A DNA stretch of 64,000 nucleotides from Marinilactibacillus sp042660675 (GCF_042660675.1 NZ_JBHSUL010000034.1:140507-204506); one strand, 5' to 3'. Numbered from the stretch's first letter, positions 35,030-43,677 are shown. Notes: generated by a model not told the origin, from the letters alone. Made by a program: numbers and translations.

Positions 35030-36988
35030 TTAATTAGTTTCTTTTTTTAACCAAATATGTTTTTCAAGTGTTTTAAGAGGGGTTAATGGCTTACCGCCAC
35101 CCTCGAAGAATTTACCGAAAAATTCCACGTATTGTAGTCTTGACGAATGGACATATGCACTCAAGAATGATAATGCAATATTCATTCCTTGAAGAGCGAT
35201 GATTAATACTACCCCGATTGTGAATCTGAACAGTGGCGGTAAGAATCCGATAATCAAGTTAAATGCCATTGCGATATTCGCACTTGCTACACCCAATGCC
35301 ATTAAACGAGTATAACTGACGACGTCTCCGACATAACCAGTAACACCGTACAAATTATATAAACCTAATCCAAATCCCATTCCTTTGTTCTTACTAGAGA
35401 TGGTTGAAACGACAATAATCCCAGCAACATTAATCAATGTCAAACCAAGACCGACTTGAGAAACGAGTGGTATATTGAAGACCATTGAGCCTAAAACATA
35501 AACAACAAGTCCCAGTAGCATCATTGCCCAAGCGTAACCATCCACATAACTAGAAGCTCTTTGTCCTTGACGGTTTTTTATAATACCGTTCATAACTAAT
35601 CCAAAGATCAATTGAATTACACCCAGAGCGACAGATAGAATCATGACTTCAATGACGTTATCTTGTAGTGAAAGCACATGAAACGGTAACGATACTCCAA
35701 AGAAACTTCCGAAAAATAGTCCAAATGCCATAGTCGGATACGATAGTATATGAAGAAACTTCATAAATCTTCTCGTAGAGCCTTCCACACTGAAGAATTT
35801 CAATGCGACAAAAGTAACAAGTCCAAGTAAAATTCCGTATCCCAGATCTGCTCCGATCATACCAAAGAAAATCATGAAGAATGGGAACATAAGTGGTGTA
35901 GGATCGACTTCATTGTATTTTGGCAAGCTGAACATCTCAGTAATCAATTCGAATGGTTTGATTAAATTGCTATTTTTCAAGACGATTGGAACCTGGTTAA
36001 ATTCTTCCATTTTCACGTCGTCTGTCATAACGACAATACTATCTTCCCCAATTTCAGAATGAAGAGTGTTTTTCAATAAATCAACTTTCTCTTCTTCAAT
36101 CCATCCACTAGCAATAAATAAGTGTTCACTATTTAAAACTAAGTCTTTAGCTAAATCTCTTTGCCCGAGGTTGTAGTAATATTCTTCTGCTAATTCAAGA
36201 TCTTTAACAAGTGATTTCCACTCTTTCATTTCTTTTTTAGCAGCCGACTCTTCTTCACGTAATTCTTTTTGAGCATTTAAATTAGCATACAATGCATCTT
36301 CTGGTAACAGGTCATACGTGTATTTTAATTCTCTGAAACTCAATTCTATAATGAGCTTATTGAAAGCTGCTTCACTATCCTTTGGAACAATGATCATATA
36401 AGCAGATTCATCTTGTCTACTATAGATCTCTTCAAAGTATACAGTAGCTAGCTCATCTAATCCTTGAGTTAATAAAGGTGCATGTTCATTATCAACTGTT
36501 CCGATGTGAACATTCAACAACTTAAGTCCTTTAACTTCTTGAGGAAGGAAATTAAGTCCTCGCCATTTTCTTAAAAACGATTCTTCTTCTTGGAGAGCTT
36601 TTTTCTGCTCTTCAATCTGATTCAATTTTTGTTCTCTTGAATTCACTTTGTCGATCAAAGCATCCACGTCTACGTTTGAAACATGGCTCTCCAATTCTTC
36701 TAAAGTGAAAACATCACGCTTAGTCTTTAATTTTTCAATTGTTCCAGGTTGAGGAACATACTTGTTAACGTAAGTGATCGCGTGTTCAATATCTTGAATC
36801 TTTGTTTGGAAATCCGCAGTTTCTTTATAAGAATCTGTGACTTCAAACTGATCAAGAATTTCTTCTTCTAAAACATCCGATAGTGAAATGACTTCGATAC
36901 TCTGCATTTCTTGAATAGAACGCAACAATGTTTCTTTGTTCTGTTGCTCGGCCATCAAAGTCAGTTTTTTCATTTTAGCGATTGCCAT
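35030..36988 (-). CDS. ntpI: V-type ATPase subunit I (a-subunit)
   Basis: 652 residues. The cytoplasmic N-terminal half (about 1-340) has long coiled-coil segments, such as KVNSREQKLNQIEEQKKALQEE split around a globular lobe. The C-terminal half has seven or eight membrane helices, including the essential-arginine block SYTRLMALGVASANIAMAFN. It is the stator that, with NtpK, forms the ion path. The start overlaps ntpF by 14 bp. The AGGAGG site is a little far from the ATG (about 11 nt). Confidence 0.95.
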   Translation of the reverse strand: MAIAKMKKLTLMAEQQNKETLLRSIQEMQSIEVISLSDVLEEEILDQFEVTDSYKETADFQTKIQDIEHAITYVNKYVPQPGTIEKLKTKRDVFTLEELESHVSNVDVDALIDKVNSREQKLNQIEEQKKALQEEESFLRKWRGLNFLPQEVKGLKLLNVHIGTVDNEHAPLLTQGLDELATVYFEEIYSRQDESAYMIIVPKDSEAAFNKLIIELSFRELKYTYDLLPEDALYANLNAQKELREEESAAKKEMKEWKSLVKDLELAEEYYYNLGQRDLAKDLVLNSEHLFIASGWIEEEKVDLLKNTLHSEIGEDSIVVMTDDVKMEEFNQVPIVLKNSNLIKPFELITEMFSLPKYNEVDPTPLMFPFFMIFFGMIGADLGYGILLGLVTFVALKFFSVEGSTRRFMKFLHILSYPTMAFGLFFGSFFGVSLPFHVLSLQDNVIEVMILSVALGVIQLIFGLVMNGIIKNRQGQRASSYVDGYAWAMMLLGLVVYVLGSMVFNIPLVSQVGLGLTLINVAGIIVVSTISSKNKGMGFGLGLYNLYGVTGYVGDVVSYTRLMALGVASANIAMAFNLIIGFLPPLFRFTIGVVLIIALQGMNIALSFLSAYVHSSRLQYVEFFGKFFEGGGKPLTPLKTLEKHIWLKKETN

Positions 36989-37301
36989 ATCGACGCACTA
37001 CCTCCTCTGCTATTCGATTGGCTAGAGCATTTTTGTTCTCTTGATAAGCCTGTTCGAACCGCTCTGCTTCTCTACTAGCGGATTCATCCATTTCAGCTTT
37101 GTCTTTCTCTAATTTACTACTGTAAATTTGCTCTTGCTCAGACTTGTATTCTGATAACTCTTTTTCAAGTGCTGTTCGAATAGATTCAACTTCTTGAGCT
37201 GTTTCTTTTTCGATCTGTTTGATTTCGTCATCAGCGTCTTTCCGTAATTGAGAAGCGCGTGCTTCAGCGTCTTTTACATAATTAATTGCCTCACGGTTCA
37301 T
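36975..37301 (-). CDS. ntpF: V-type ATPase subunit F (NtpF, peripheral stalk G/H type)
   Basis: 108-residue, highly charged, almost wholly helical protein (AEARASQLRKDADDEIKQIE), the partner of NtpE in the peripheral stalk. It is the first gene of the operon, as in E. hirae. Start ATG behind GGAAGGAGG. The 5' leader of roughly 110 nt can form alternative hairpins ending just before this ribosome site. Short and low in sequence information, so the call rests on composition plus position. Confidence 0.9.
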   Translation of the reverse strand: MNREAINYVKDAEARASQLRKDADDEIKQIEKETAQEVESIRTALEKELSEYKSEQEQIYSSKLEKDKAEMDESASREAERFEQAYQENKNALANRIAEEVVRRYGNR

Positions 37302-37314
37302 ATCGTGCCTCCTT

Positions 37315-37384
37315 CCGCCAAAAAGGGCGCAACTAACAAGCCTCTTCTCACCCCAGAAGAAATTATCCTTGAAAGCTCACGCCC
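37315..37384 (-). promoter_or_regulatory. Structured leader of the V-ATPase operon (possible riboswitch or attenuator)
   Basis: In the minus-strand transcript GGGCG (37380-37384) can pair with CGCCC (37325-37329), directly followed by UUUUU, a terminator-like ending. Inside are CAAG/CUUG and CUUCU/AGAAG helices, the latter with loop GGGGUG. Alternatively CGCC of the same arm can pair with GGCG (37316-37319) just before AAGGAGG. The two folds exclude each other. A sodium-responsive riboswitch would fit the gene function but I cannot confirm the class. Confidence 0.5.
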
Positions 37385-37419
37385 AACCGCATTAATATTT
37401 TATTTCGACTACGAGTAAT

Positions 37420-37448
37420 ATGATACCATACGTCTCAGGAGATTTCAA
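37420..37448 (-). promoter_or_regulatory. Promoter of the V-ATPase operon
   Basis: TTGAAA (37443-37448), a 17-nt spacer ending TGG, and TATCAT (37420-37425): a -35 plus extended -10 promoter. It gives a leader of about 110 nt before ntpF. Confidence 0.75.
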
Positions 37449-37797
37449 TTCGATAGGCCTACTATAAATGAAGATTTTTGTTGTAGAATCAAAGATTGTG
37501 AGCACTTGCAACTTCATATTCTTTATTTTAAGTTCACTCTAACCAATTTTGGATACTCTAACCTAAGAATCTTAATATCACGTGTTTTCAATAGAGTTTT
37601 CATTTTTATAATTTGCGTTTTTAAAGTTTGCTTTCTTTCTTATTACTATATAATATCGAGCGCAAAATAAATGTGCACAATGAACAGAAATTCGTGAAAT
37701 CATCCTAAGTTAAAAAACATCAACTTTGACCATACTTATTAGTACGATAGTTCTTAAGGTAAGCTTTAGATGCTTAAATTGACTTTTTAATTCTTTA
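37449..37797. other. AT-rich intergenic region
   Basis: 350 bp between the divergent ntpF and the orphan gene at 37859. I see no open frame, tRNA, or clear extra promoter here beyond the two promoters at its edges. Several TATA-like stretches (around 37645-37660) lack matching -35 boxes. Confidence 0.5.
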
Positions 37798-37846
37798 TTG
37801 ACAAACGGAATGCGTGTTCGGTATAATCTATTTAAACAAACGTTCG
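37798..37846 (+). promoter_or_regulatory. Strong promoter with two LexA-like boxes
   Basis: A perfect TTGACA (37798-37803), an 18-nt spacer and a perfect TATAAT (37822-37827). The spacer contains GGAATGCGTGTTCG (37807-37820), and just downstream lies TAAACAAACGTTCG (37833-37846). Each matches 12 of 14 positions of the Firmicute SOS box CGAACRNRYGTTYG. Their starts are 26 bp apart and they bracket the -10. This is the pattern of a LexA-repressed promoter. Confidence 0.65.
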
Positions 37847-37858
37847 GGAGATGAGCTC

Positions 37859-38173
37859 ATGGAAAAATTTGCAGTTGAAAAAAATCAAATCTTTCATTAC
37901 TTTAAAGAAACTTATTTAAATCGTACTCACTTTGCAGTTCACAAACAAATGCCAGCTTTACAACTAAGACATTTCATCAAACAAGCTGTGCGCAAACAAA
38001 AACTTATTACTATACAATTGAATCCATCTGCACACCGCTCATCTATATCCGAATGTACGGGAACTGCTTCTTTTTCTCCTTATAGTAGTCAAATTATATT
38101 GAATAGCCACAATAGTAATACTGTGCATTTGATAAACAGTGATCAAATCAGACACATTAGACTAGCTAATTAA
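37859..38173 (+). CDS. Hypothetical protein, possibly SOS-regulated
   Basis: 104 residues from the ATG at 37859, chosen because GGGAG lies 8 nt upstream; a longer frame would begin inside the promoter. It is a basic, soluble protein with no signal peptide or membrane helix. The N-terminal half looks helical (QIFHYFKETYLNRTHF, LQLRHFIKQAVRKQK). The C-terminal half alternates strands (KLITIQLN, TGTASFSPYSSQIILN, NTVHLINSDQIRHIRL), reminiscent of small YolD-like beta-barrels, but this is a weak impression. It is monocistronic, with its own promoter and terminator. I do not recognise a function. Confidence 0.75.
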   Translation: MEKFAVEKNQIFHYFKETYLNRTHFAVHKQMPALQLRHFIKQAVRKQKLITIQLNPSAHRSSISECTGTASFSPYSSQIILNSHNSNTVHLINSDQIRHIRLAN

Positions 38174-38224
38174 ACTATACAGCTTAAACATTCGTTTTAT
38201 TTATTGCTAGGTATATCTTTTAAA

Positions 38225-38276
38225 ACTAAAAAAGTCTTCAGAGGGAGAAACCTGTTCCCTTTGAAGACTTTTTAGT
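38225..38276. terminator. Bidirectional terminator between the orphan gene and cls
   Basis: The long stem ACTAAAAAAGTCTTCA...TGAAGACTTTTTAGT with inner AGGGA/TCCCT carries A-runs on one side and T-runs on the other. It can therefore end transcription from both convergent genes. Confidence 0.85.
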
Positions 38277-38314
38277 TCATTACAAATGAATTTTTTACAT
38301 GTTTATTATAAAAC

Positions 38315-39757
38315 CTATAGTATTGGTGAAAACAAGCGACTAAATTGCTGTTTGAATAATTCCCATCTAGAATATTGGTTTATAATTTCTCTAGTTAACT
38401 CATAGGAAGCTTCCATATCTTTTTCGAAAATTGCTACTTGCTCTCTCGCTAAATGGCGATCATACATAAAAGTATTGACTTCAAAATTCAACTTAAAGCT
38501 TCGGATATCAAAGTTGGCGGTACCCACTGATAAGATTTCTCCATCTATTACGATCGTCTTTGCATGAATAAATCCAGCATCGTATATATATACTTTAACG
38601 CCTGAACTAATCATTTCTTCAGCATAACTAAGAGTAGCCCGATATATGAAAGGATGATCTGGTTTGTTGGGAATCATTAATTTAACATCAATACCAGATA
38701 AACTCGCAATTTTTATCGTTTCCATTAACGCTTCATCTGGTATGAAATAAGGTGTTTGTATATAAACGGACTCCTTGGCCATACTGATCATTTTAAGAAA
38801 ACCTTTTTTAATTGCATGCATTTCATTATCAGGGCCACTGGAAACAATTTGTAGATCAGTAGTTCCCATAAAAGATGAAACCGGAAAATAACTTTCTTCA
38901 TAACTGACTGGATGATGTTTAACAGATGCATTCCAGTCCATCAAAAACCTTGTCTGCAAAGGAAGCACACCGTTTCCGTTGATTCTAAGGTGTGTATCTC
39001 TCCAGTATCCCATCTTTTCATAAAGACCCAAATAATCATCTCCGACGTTAAAGCCTCCTGTATATCCTACTTTTCCATCAATTACGACTATTTTTCTATG
39101 ATTTCTGTAATTCAATCTGAAAAATTTAGAACCGAAGAAGGGTTCAGCTTTTCCTCCAAGAGCTTTTAGGTGTTCAAAAAAATGAGCGCCTACGACTCTA
39201 GCTCCAATCGGGTCATATAAAACTTTAACTTCAACGCCATGTTCGGCTCTTTCTTCCAATGCTTTTAACAATCTTGTACCAATACCATCTGCTTTGAATA
39301 TATAATAAGTCACATGAATATGATGTTCTGCTTTACCAATGTCTTCTATTAATTTATCGAATTTTTCTTTACCATCTGTGATAATATCGACTTTATTTCC
39401 TTTGGTCAAAATGGCTTCATTACTTTCTAAGAAAAGAGAAACCAGTTCCAATGTGGTATCCATATGCTTCGCTTCCGGAACATCTAAATTTTCAGACTCA
39501 ATTAACTGTTTTTGCGCTTCAACCAATTGCGTCATACCAATTCTTTTCTGTGACCGAATATCGAAAATATTTTCTTGAGAAATCTTTCGTCCAAGAAATA
39601 GGTAAAGAACAAATCCAATCCCTGGTAACATTGTTATGACGAGTAACCATGCCCATATTGCTGCAATATCTCTTTCTCTTTCTCTGAAAACTGTTATAAA
39701 TGCTAAGATCGAATTGATAAAAATAAATAACCAAAATAATGTTCTAATAATCTCCAT
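38315..39757 (-). CDS. cls: Cardiolipin synthase
   Basis: 480 residues, phospholipase D superfamily. Two N-terminal membrane helices (about 5-55) precede two catalytic HKD motifs: HRKIVVIDG with downstream GGFN, and HAKTIVIDGEILSVGTANFD in the second half. It condenses two phosphatidylglycerol molecules into cardiolipin plus glycerol. Start ATG behind AAGGGG. It appears monocistronic. Cardiolipin is often raised under salt stress, which would fit the sodium ATPase nearby, but that link is only suggestive. Confidence 0.95.
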   Translation of the reverse strand: MEIIRTLFWLFIFINSILAFITVFRERERDIAAIWAWLLVITMLPGIGFVLYLFLGRKISQENIFDIRSQKRIGMTQLVEAQKQLIESENLDVPEAKHMDTTLELVSLFLESNEAILTKGNKVDIITDGKEKFDKLIEDIGKAEHHIHVTYYIFKADGIGTRLLKALEERAEHGVEVKVLYDPIGARVVGAHFFEHLKALGGKAEPFFGSKFFRLNYRNHRKIVVIDGKVGYTGGFNVGDDYLGLYEKMGYWRDTHLRINGNGVLPLQTRFLMDWNASVKHHPVSYEESYFPVSSFMGTTDLQIVSSGPDNEMHAIKKGFLKMISMAKESVYIQTPYFIPDEALMETIKIASLSGIDVKLMIPNKPDHPFIYRATLSYAEEMISSGVKVYIYDAGFIHAKTIVIDGEILSVGTANFDIRSFKLNFEVNTFMYDRHLAREQVAIFEKDMEASYELTREIINQYSRWELFKQQFSRLFSPIL

Positions 39758-39939
39758 TTTATTCCCCTTATAGTCCTTTTGTTGACTCCTCTATGAACAC
39801 CTGATACTAAGCCTTCTAGAGTTTTTCTTAATCAGTTTACACTATTACGCCTTTACCCGTCTACATATATTACCCCTAGAGTGTTCCTAAAGCGAAGCTT
39901 CCTTTAAAAAAATACGGTATTCTGTAACAATTAGTTCGT

Positions 39940-39977
39940 AAAACAACAAAGCAGCCTCTATTAATAGAGACTGCTTT
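39940..39977 (-). terminator. Terminator of thiT
   Basis: Minus-strand stem AAAGCAGTCTCTATT/AATAGAGGCTGCTTT is followed by GTTGTTTT. It lies about 20 nt after the thiT stop. Confidence 0.75.
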
Positions 39978-39997
39978 ATGGGAAATATTTTCAAGGA

Positions 39998-40567
39998 TCA
40001 GCTTTTTAATTTAGGCACAAACATAGATGAAGCTCTGTCGAATAACAGCACCAATACAATAATCGTAACCGCTATTGTAGCGAGCATGCTCGCTCCATTG
40101 AATAGCAGCGAAAACGTTACAGGATCAAGCCCCCACACTGCATAGTCTCCAAAAAAGAATACGCCAGCTACGAAGTGCCAGAACCAACGAGCAGCTGATC
40201 CTATGAACGTCGTAATGATCAAATACTTTTTAGCGGTGCCAAGTGAATTTTCTTTTATATTTTTGATAATGGTCTGGCTAAAGTACCCGGCAAAACCAAC
40301 ACAAGTGAAAGCAAATCCATATTCAATAATAAATTGATAGATATTCAGTATATAAGCTGTTCCAGCTACTACATGCAAGATTCCCCACAAAAATCCTGCA
40401 AATAAACCAGGCACCATTCCTCTTCTAATCGCAAAAAAGGTCAACGGAATCGTACCTAATGAAATACTAAAAGATGCTCCAATCCCTATTGGTATTAAAG
40501 ACAAAATCATGGCAATGGCCGCAAACAATGTCCCTTCAATATAAACTCTTAACTTTTCGTTCTGCAT
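39998..40567 (-). CDS. thiT: Thiamine transporter ThiT (ECF S-component)
   Basis: 189 residues from the ATG at 40567, preceded by AGGAGGAG; the longer frame runs back into the riboswitch leader and is rejected. It has six membrane helices. Family blocks are FAGFLWGILHVVAGTAYILN, FIIEYGFAF with the substrate glutamate, and the C-terminal WHFVAG...SLLFNGAS segment containing the conserved His and Asn. As an S-component it binds thiamine and needs the shared EcfAAT module, which is not in this window. A TPP riboswitch lies directly upstream, independent support for the substrate. ThiN at 13.6 kb activates the imported vitamin. Confidence 0.95.
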   Translation of the reverse strand: MQNEKLRVYIEGTLFAAIAMILSLIPIGIGASFSISLGTIPLTFFAIRRGMVPGLFAGFLWGILHVVAGTAYILNIYQFIIEYGFAFTCVGFAGYFSQTIIKNIKENSLGTAKKYLIITTFIGSAARWFWHFVAGVFFFGDYAVWGLDPVTFSLLFNGASMLATIAVTIIVLVLLFDRASSMFVPKLKS

Positions 40568-40573
40568 ACAAAA

Positions 40574-40611
40574 ACTCCTCCTATAGATACTATGTATACT
40601 AGAGGAGGAGT
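40574..40611 (-). promoter_or_regulatory. SD-sequestering hairpin of the thiT riboswitch
   Basis: ACTCCTCCT pairs perfectly with AGGAGGAGT, the thiT ribosome site, over a 20-nt loop. GTTTTTG follows, so the same stem might also end transcription. It is the likely expression platform of the TPP riboswitch. Confidence 0.75.
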
Positions 40612-40664
40612 ATATTCTTATCATCATAGCAAAAAGCAAAAAGATACTTTTAGACACTGATTCT

Positions 40665-40757
40665 AGGTACTCTCCCTACGCACGTACGAACGTACAGGTT
40701 CAAAGGGTCTGGACTAATAGTCCACTCTCAGCCAATTCAATTGGCTCCCCTAGTACA
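40665..40757 (-). promoter_or_regulatory. TPP (THI-box) riboswitch
   Basis: The minus strand contains the conserved TPP aptamer in order: GGGGAGCC, GGCTGAGAGT, ACCCTTTGAACCTG, then a variable stem and GGGAGAGTAC. GTACT/AGTAC forms P1. It begins about 20 nt after the rnjB stop and controls thiT: binding of TPP should expose an inhibitory fold. Confidence 0.92.
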
Positions 40758-40777
40758 AATAGTTAAGTTATCGCGAT

Positions 40778-42457
40778 TTACTTGAATCGACGATTTTGGT
40801 TCACTTCCATTATAACAGGTAAGATGATTGGACGTCTACGTGTTTTTTTGAATAAATGATTTCCAAGTTCTTCTCTGATATCTTGCTTGATAGATCCCCA
40901 GTCGAAATCATTATGTTCAAGATTTTTGCGAACTACATCAGTAACGATTTCGTTAGACTCATTAATCAAATCCTGACTTTCTTTAACAAAGACAAATCCT
41001 CTTGTTACAATGTGTGGACCAGATACGACTTTGCGTTTTTTTCGGTCGATCGTTACAACCGCTACAAAAATACCATCTTCAGATAATAGTCGTCTATCTC
41101 TTAAAACAATATTTCCAATGTCTCCGATACCAATTCCATCAATTAGCGTATTCTCAGCTGGTACTTGACCAGTCTGATTTATTTTGCCATTTTGATAATT
41201 CAAAACATCTCCATTACTTAAAATAAAGATATCTGCGTTATCCATACCTGTTTCATTTGCTAAATCAGCGTGAGCTGCAAGCATACGATACTCTCCTTGG
41301 ATTGGTATGAAATATTTCGGTTGAAGTAAATTGATCATCAATTGAAGGTCGTTAGGCGTAGCATGACCAGAAGCTTTCATATTATCAGAAATATGCTTAA
41401 CGGTAGCGCCCGCTCTGTAAATCAAGTTCTCTGTTTCAGCAACGGTTACTTCCATTGCAATAGATGGACTTGTAGCAATAAATACAAGATCATTTTCTTT
41501 AATATTAACTTGTCCATGATTGCCTGTTGCCATACGACTAAGTGTTTTAATTGGTTCACCAGAAGCGCCTGTTTCAAGTACAATAATTTGGTTATCATCA
41601 AACTGATCAATTTTATCCACTGAAACAATCAAATTCTCATCAGGAAGTGTCAATTTGTCTAATTCAATAGCTGTTGCGAGAATTGCTTCAAGATTACGTC
41701 CTGTAATGAAAACTTTTCTTCCAGATGCTTGTGCCGCGTTCAGCACTTGTTGAATACGTAAAATGTTACTTGCTACTGCGGCAACAATAATTCTACTATT
41801 TGAGTCTTGGAAAATATCCAACACTTCTTCTTGAACTTTTTTCTCAGAAACATTTTCTATCATGCTTTCTGCTTCGTTTGAATCACTCAATAACGCAAGT
41901 ACACCTTCTTTACCGATCTCAGAAATCTGAGAAAAATCCGTACGGTATCCTTCACTTGCACTTTGATCAAACTTAAAGTTTCCAGTGTAGACAATGTTTC
42001 CATCATCAGTCTTAACAGAAATCCCCATAGAGTCAGGTATTGTATGCGTTGTTCTGAAAAACTTCACTAGGTTTCCATGGAAATCAATTTCTGTGTGTTC
42101 ATCGATTACATGATAATCATCAAAATTAGCCCCAAGACTAGATTCATTAACAAATAATTTTGCCAATGCAATGGTTAGTTCTGATCCAAATACAGGTACA
42201 TTGAAAGACTCAAGGAAATATGGCAGTGCGCCTATAGCATCCTCATGTCCGTGTGATAAAAATACACCTGCAATACGGTCTTTGTTTTCTAGTAAATAAC
42301 TGAAGTCAGGAATAACTGCATCAATACCATACAAGTCGTCTTCTGGATACATTAATCCACAATCCAAGACAAAAATGTCCTCTCCTGATTCAATAACATA
42401 TAAATTTTTTCCGTTTTCTCTTACTCCTCCAAAAGGAATAATCTTAATATTACTCAA
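40778..42457 (-). CDS. rnjB: Ribonuclease J2-type protein
   Basis: 559 residues from a TTG at 42457 with GAGGTG 6 nt upstream; a more distal start would include that site. Beta-lactamase plus beta-CASP architecture: SHGHEDAIGALPYF, then TTHTIPDSMGIS and the C-terminal RNase J domain. The metal motif HxHxDH of J1 reads HGHEDA here, losing the last His as in known J2 proteins, so its own catalytic activity should be weak. J2 usually works in a complex with J1, which is not in this window. It lies downstream of rpsO-pnp, with birA inserted between on the other strand. Confidence 0.92.
   Translation of the reverse strand: MSNIKIIPFGGVRENGKNLYVIESGEDIFVLDCGLMYPEDDLYGIDAVIPDFSYLLENKDRIAGVFLSHGHEDAIGALPYFLESFNVPVFGSELTIALAKLFVNESSLGANFDDYHVIDEHTEIDFHGNLVKFFRTTHTIPDSMGISVKTDDGNIVYTGNFKFDQSASEGYRTDFSQISEIGKEGVLALLSDSNEAESMIENVSEKKVQEEVLDIFQDSNSRIIVAAVASNILRIQQVLNAAQASGRKVFITGRNLEAILATAIELDKLTLPDENLIVSVDKIDQFDDNQIIVLETGASGEPIKTLSRMATGNHGQVNIKENDLVFIATSPSIAMEVTVAETENLIYRAGATVKHISDNMKASGHATPNDLQLMINLLQPKYFIPIQGEYRMLAAHADLANETGMDNADIFILSNGDVLNYQNGKINQTGQVPAENTLIDGIGIGDIGNIVLRDRRLLSEDGIFVAVVTIDRKKRKVVSGPHIVTRGFVFVKESQDLINESNEIVTDVVRKNLEHNDFDWGSIKQDIREELGNHLFKKTRRRPIILPVIMEVNQNRRFK
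40809..40838 (-). promoter_or_regulatory. Candidate thiT promoter inside the rnjB 3' end
   Basis: TAGACG (40833-40838), 18-nt spacer and perfect TATAAT (40809-40814) with TG-T before it. It lies within the last codons of rnjB and is the only good promoter ahead of the riboswitch. Confidence 0.55.
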
Positions 42458-42503
42458 ATTTTTCACCTCTAAAAGTTGATTTAACGTATAGTTCAACTTA
42501 GTT

Positions 42504-42563
42504 ATTATAGTCTATTTCACCTATTTTTCTTACGTCCGTTCACTCTACACTGATTTTAGTATA
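42504..42563 (-). promoter_or_regulatory. Candidate rnjB promoters
   Basis: Two minus-strand -10 boxes are present. A perfect TATAAT (42504-42509) has a poor -35. TATACT (42558-42563) is preceded by TG-C as an extended -10. Which is used cannot be told from sequence. Confidence 0.4.
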
Positions 42564-42609
42564 GCATAGAAATTCCTTATTTCCTACTAATCTTCAACTT
42601 GGGAACGAG

Positions 42610-42638
42610 TCGACTTTCTCTTTTAGTATCTGTATACT
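42610..42638 (+). promoter_or_regulatory. Candidate birA promoter
   Basis: TCGACT (42610-42615), 17-nt spacer and TATACT (42633-42638), about 40 nt before the birA ATG. Confidence 0.5.
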
Positions 42639-42676
42639 TTACTACTATAAACTTGAAGGAAATGGAGATCGAAATT

Positions 42677-43663
42677 ATGGTTCCTCAAACTTTAAAAGCT
42701 CATCATTTGGATTACTTAAATAGTCAGACCACTCATTCTGTTTCAATAGTAGAAGTTAGTGCGGCTTGTGCGTGTTCTGAAGAAATGACAAAAAATGTAT
42801 TAAAAGAAATTGCGGAAGATAAGATGCCCATCCACTTTGACGATCAAACGGTCACGCTCTTGAATCCTATTTTATCTAAAGTGTCTATTGTAAACCAGCT
42901 GAAAACTGAAAGAATTGGTCACCATATAACACTTCTTCAGTCAGTGGATTCTACAAATGATTATATCAAAGAGCATTTAAGCTCATTAAATCATGGTTCC
43001 TTAGTTCTTGCGCATGAACAGACAGTGGGAAAAGGACGGTTAGGACGACAATGGTCTTCACCTGCTGGAAAAACTCTATCCATGAGTCTACTACTCAAAC
43101 CATCAAATCAAAAACTACGTTACTCTATTTTGACACAAATGGCCGCTGCTGCGCTTGTCCGATCTTTAGCAGCAAATAGTGACGCTCAAATCAAGTGGCC
43201 CAATGATGTCTTGGTCAATAAAAAGAAAATCTCAGGTATTTTAACTGAAGCAGAGTACTCAGGAAGCCAACTTGAAGGCATCATCATTGGTATAGGTGTC
43301 AATACCAATCTGGATAAAGAAGATATTCCTGAACCCTTAAAAGAAAAAGCCAGTTCGCTTAAAATAGAAGCCGACACAGTTGATCCAAACAAGATTGTTT
43401 CTAGATTTTTAGAGTTTTTTGAAACCTACTATGAGTCCTGGCTCTCTGATCAGGACACGAAGCCTTTTTTAGATGTCTGCAGAAAACATTCCGCTTTGAT
43501 TGGTCATCGCTATTGGATTGAAGATACAGTTAGTAGAAGAAAAGCTTCTATCGACTCTTTGGATGATGATGGGGCTCTAGTCGTAACTTATTTAGATACT
43601 TCTGAAACGACGCCACTCATTTCTACTCATTACTCTATTCGAGGAGACGATGGATATATCTAA
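42677..43663 (+). CDS. birA: Bifunctional biotin-protein ligase / biotin operon repressor
   Basis: 328 residues from the ATG at 42677, preceded by GGAG; the longer frame from 42599 would cover the promoter. The N-terminal winged helix (about 1-65) suggests DNA binding. The ligase domain has GKGRLGRQWSSPAGKTLSMS and KWPNDVLVNKKKISGILTE, with a C-terminal SH3-like domain. It activates biotin as biotinyl-AMP and attaches it to carboxylases. It is the only plus-strand housekeeping gene here apart from rpmB, placed between pnp and rnjB. Its targets are outside the window. Confidence 0.95.
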   Translation: MVPQTLKAHHLDYLNSQTTHSVSIVEVSAACACSEEMTKNVLKEIAEDKMPIHFDDQTVTLLNPILSKVSIVNQLKTERIGHHITLLQSVDSTNDYIKEHLSSLNHGSLVLAHEQTVGKGRLGRQWSSPAGKTLSMSLLLKPSNQKLRYSILTQMAAAALVRSLAANSDAQIKWPNDVLVNKKKISGILTEAEYSGSQLEGIIIGIGVNTNLDKEDIPEPLKEKASSLKIEADTVDPNKIVSRFLEFFETYYESWLSDQDTKPFLDVCRKHSALIGHRYWIEDTVSRRKASIDSLDDDGALVVTYLDTSETTPLISTHYSIRGDDGYI

Positions 43664-43677
43664 ATCTAGAATACAAT

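Noticed and set aside
43186..43392. Minus-strand frames inside birA, pnp and other core genes as extra small proteins
   Set aside because: They are antisense or out-of-frame shadows without ribosome sites or recognisable products.
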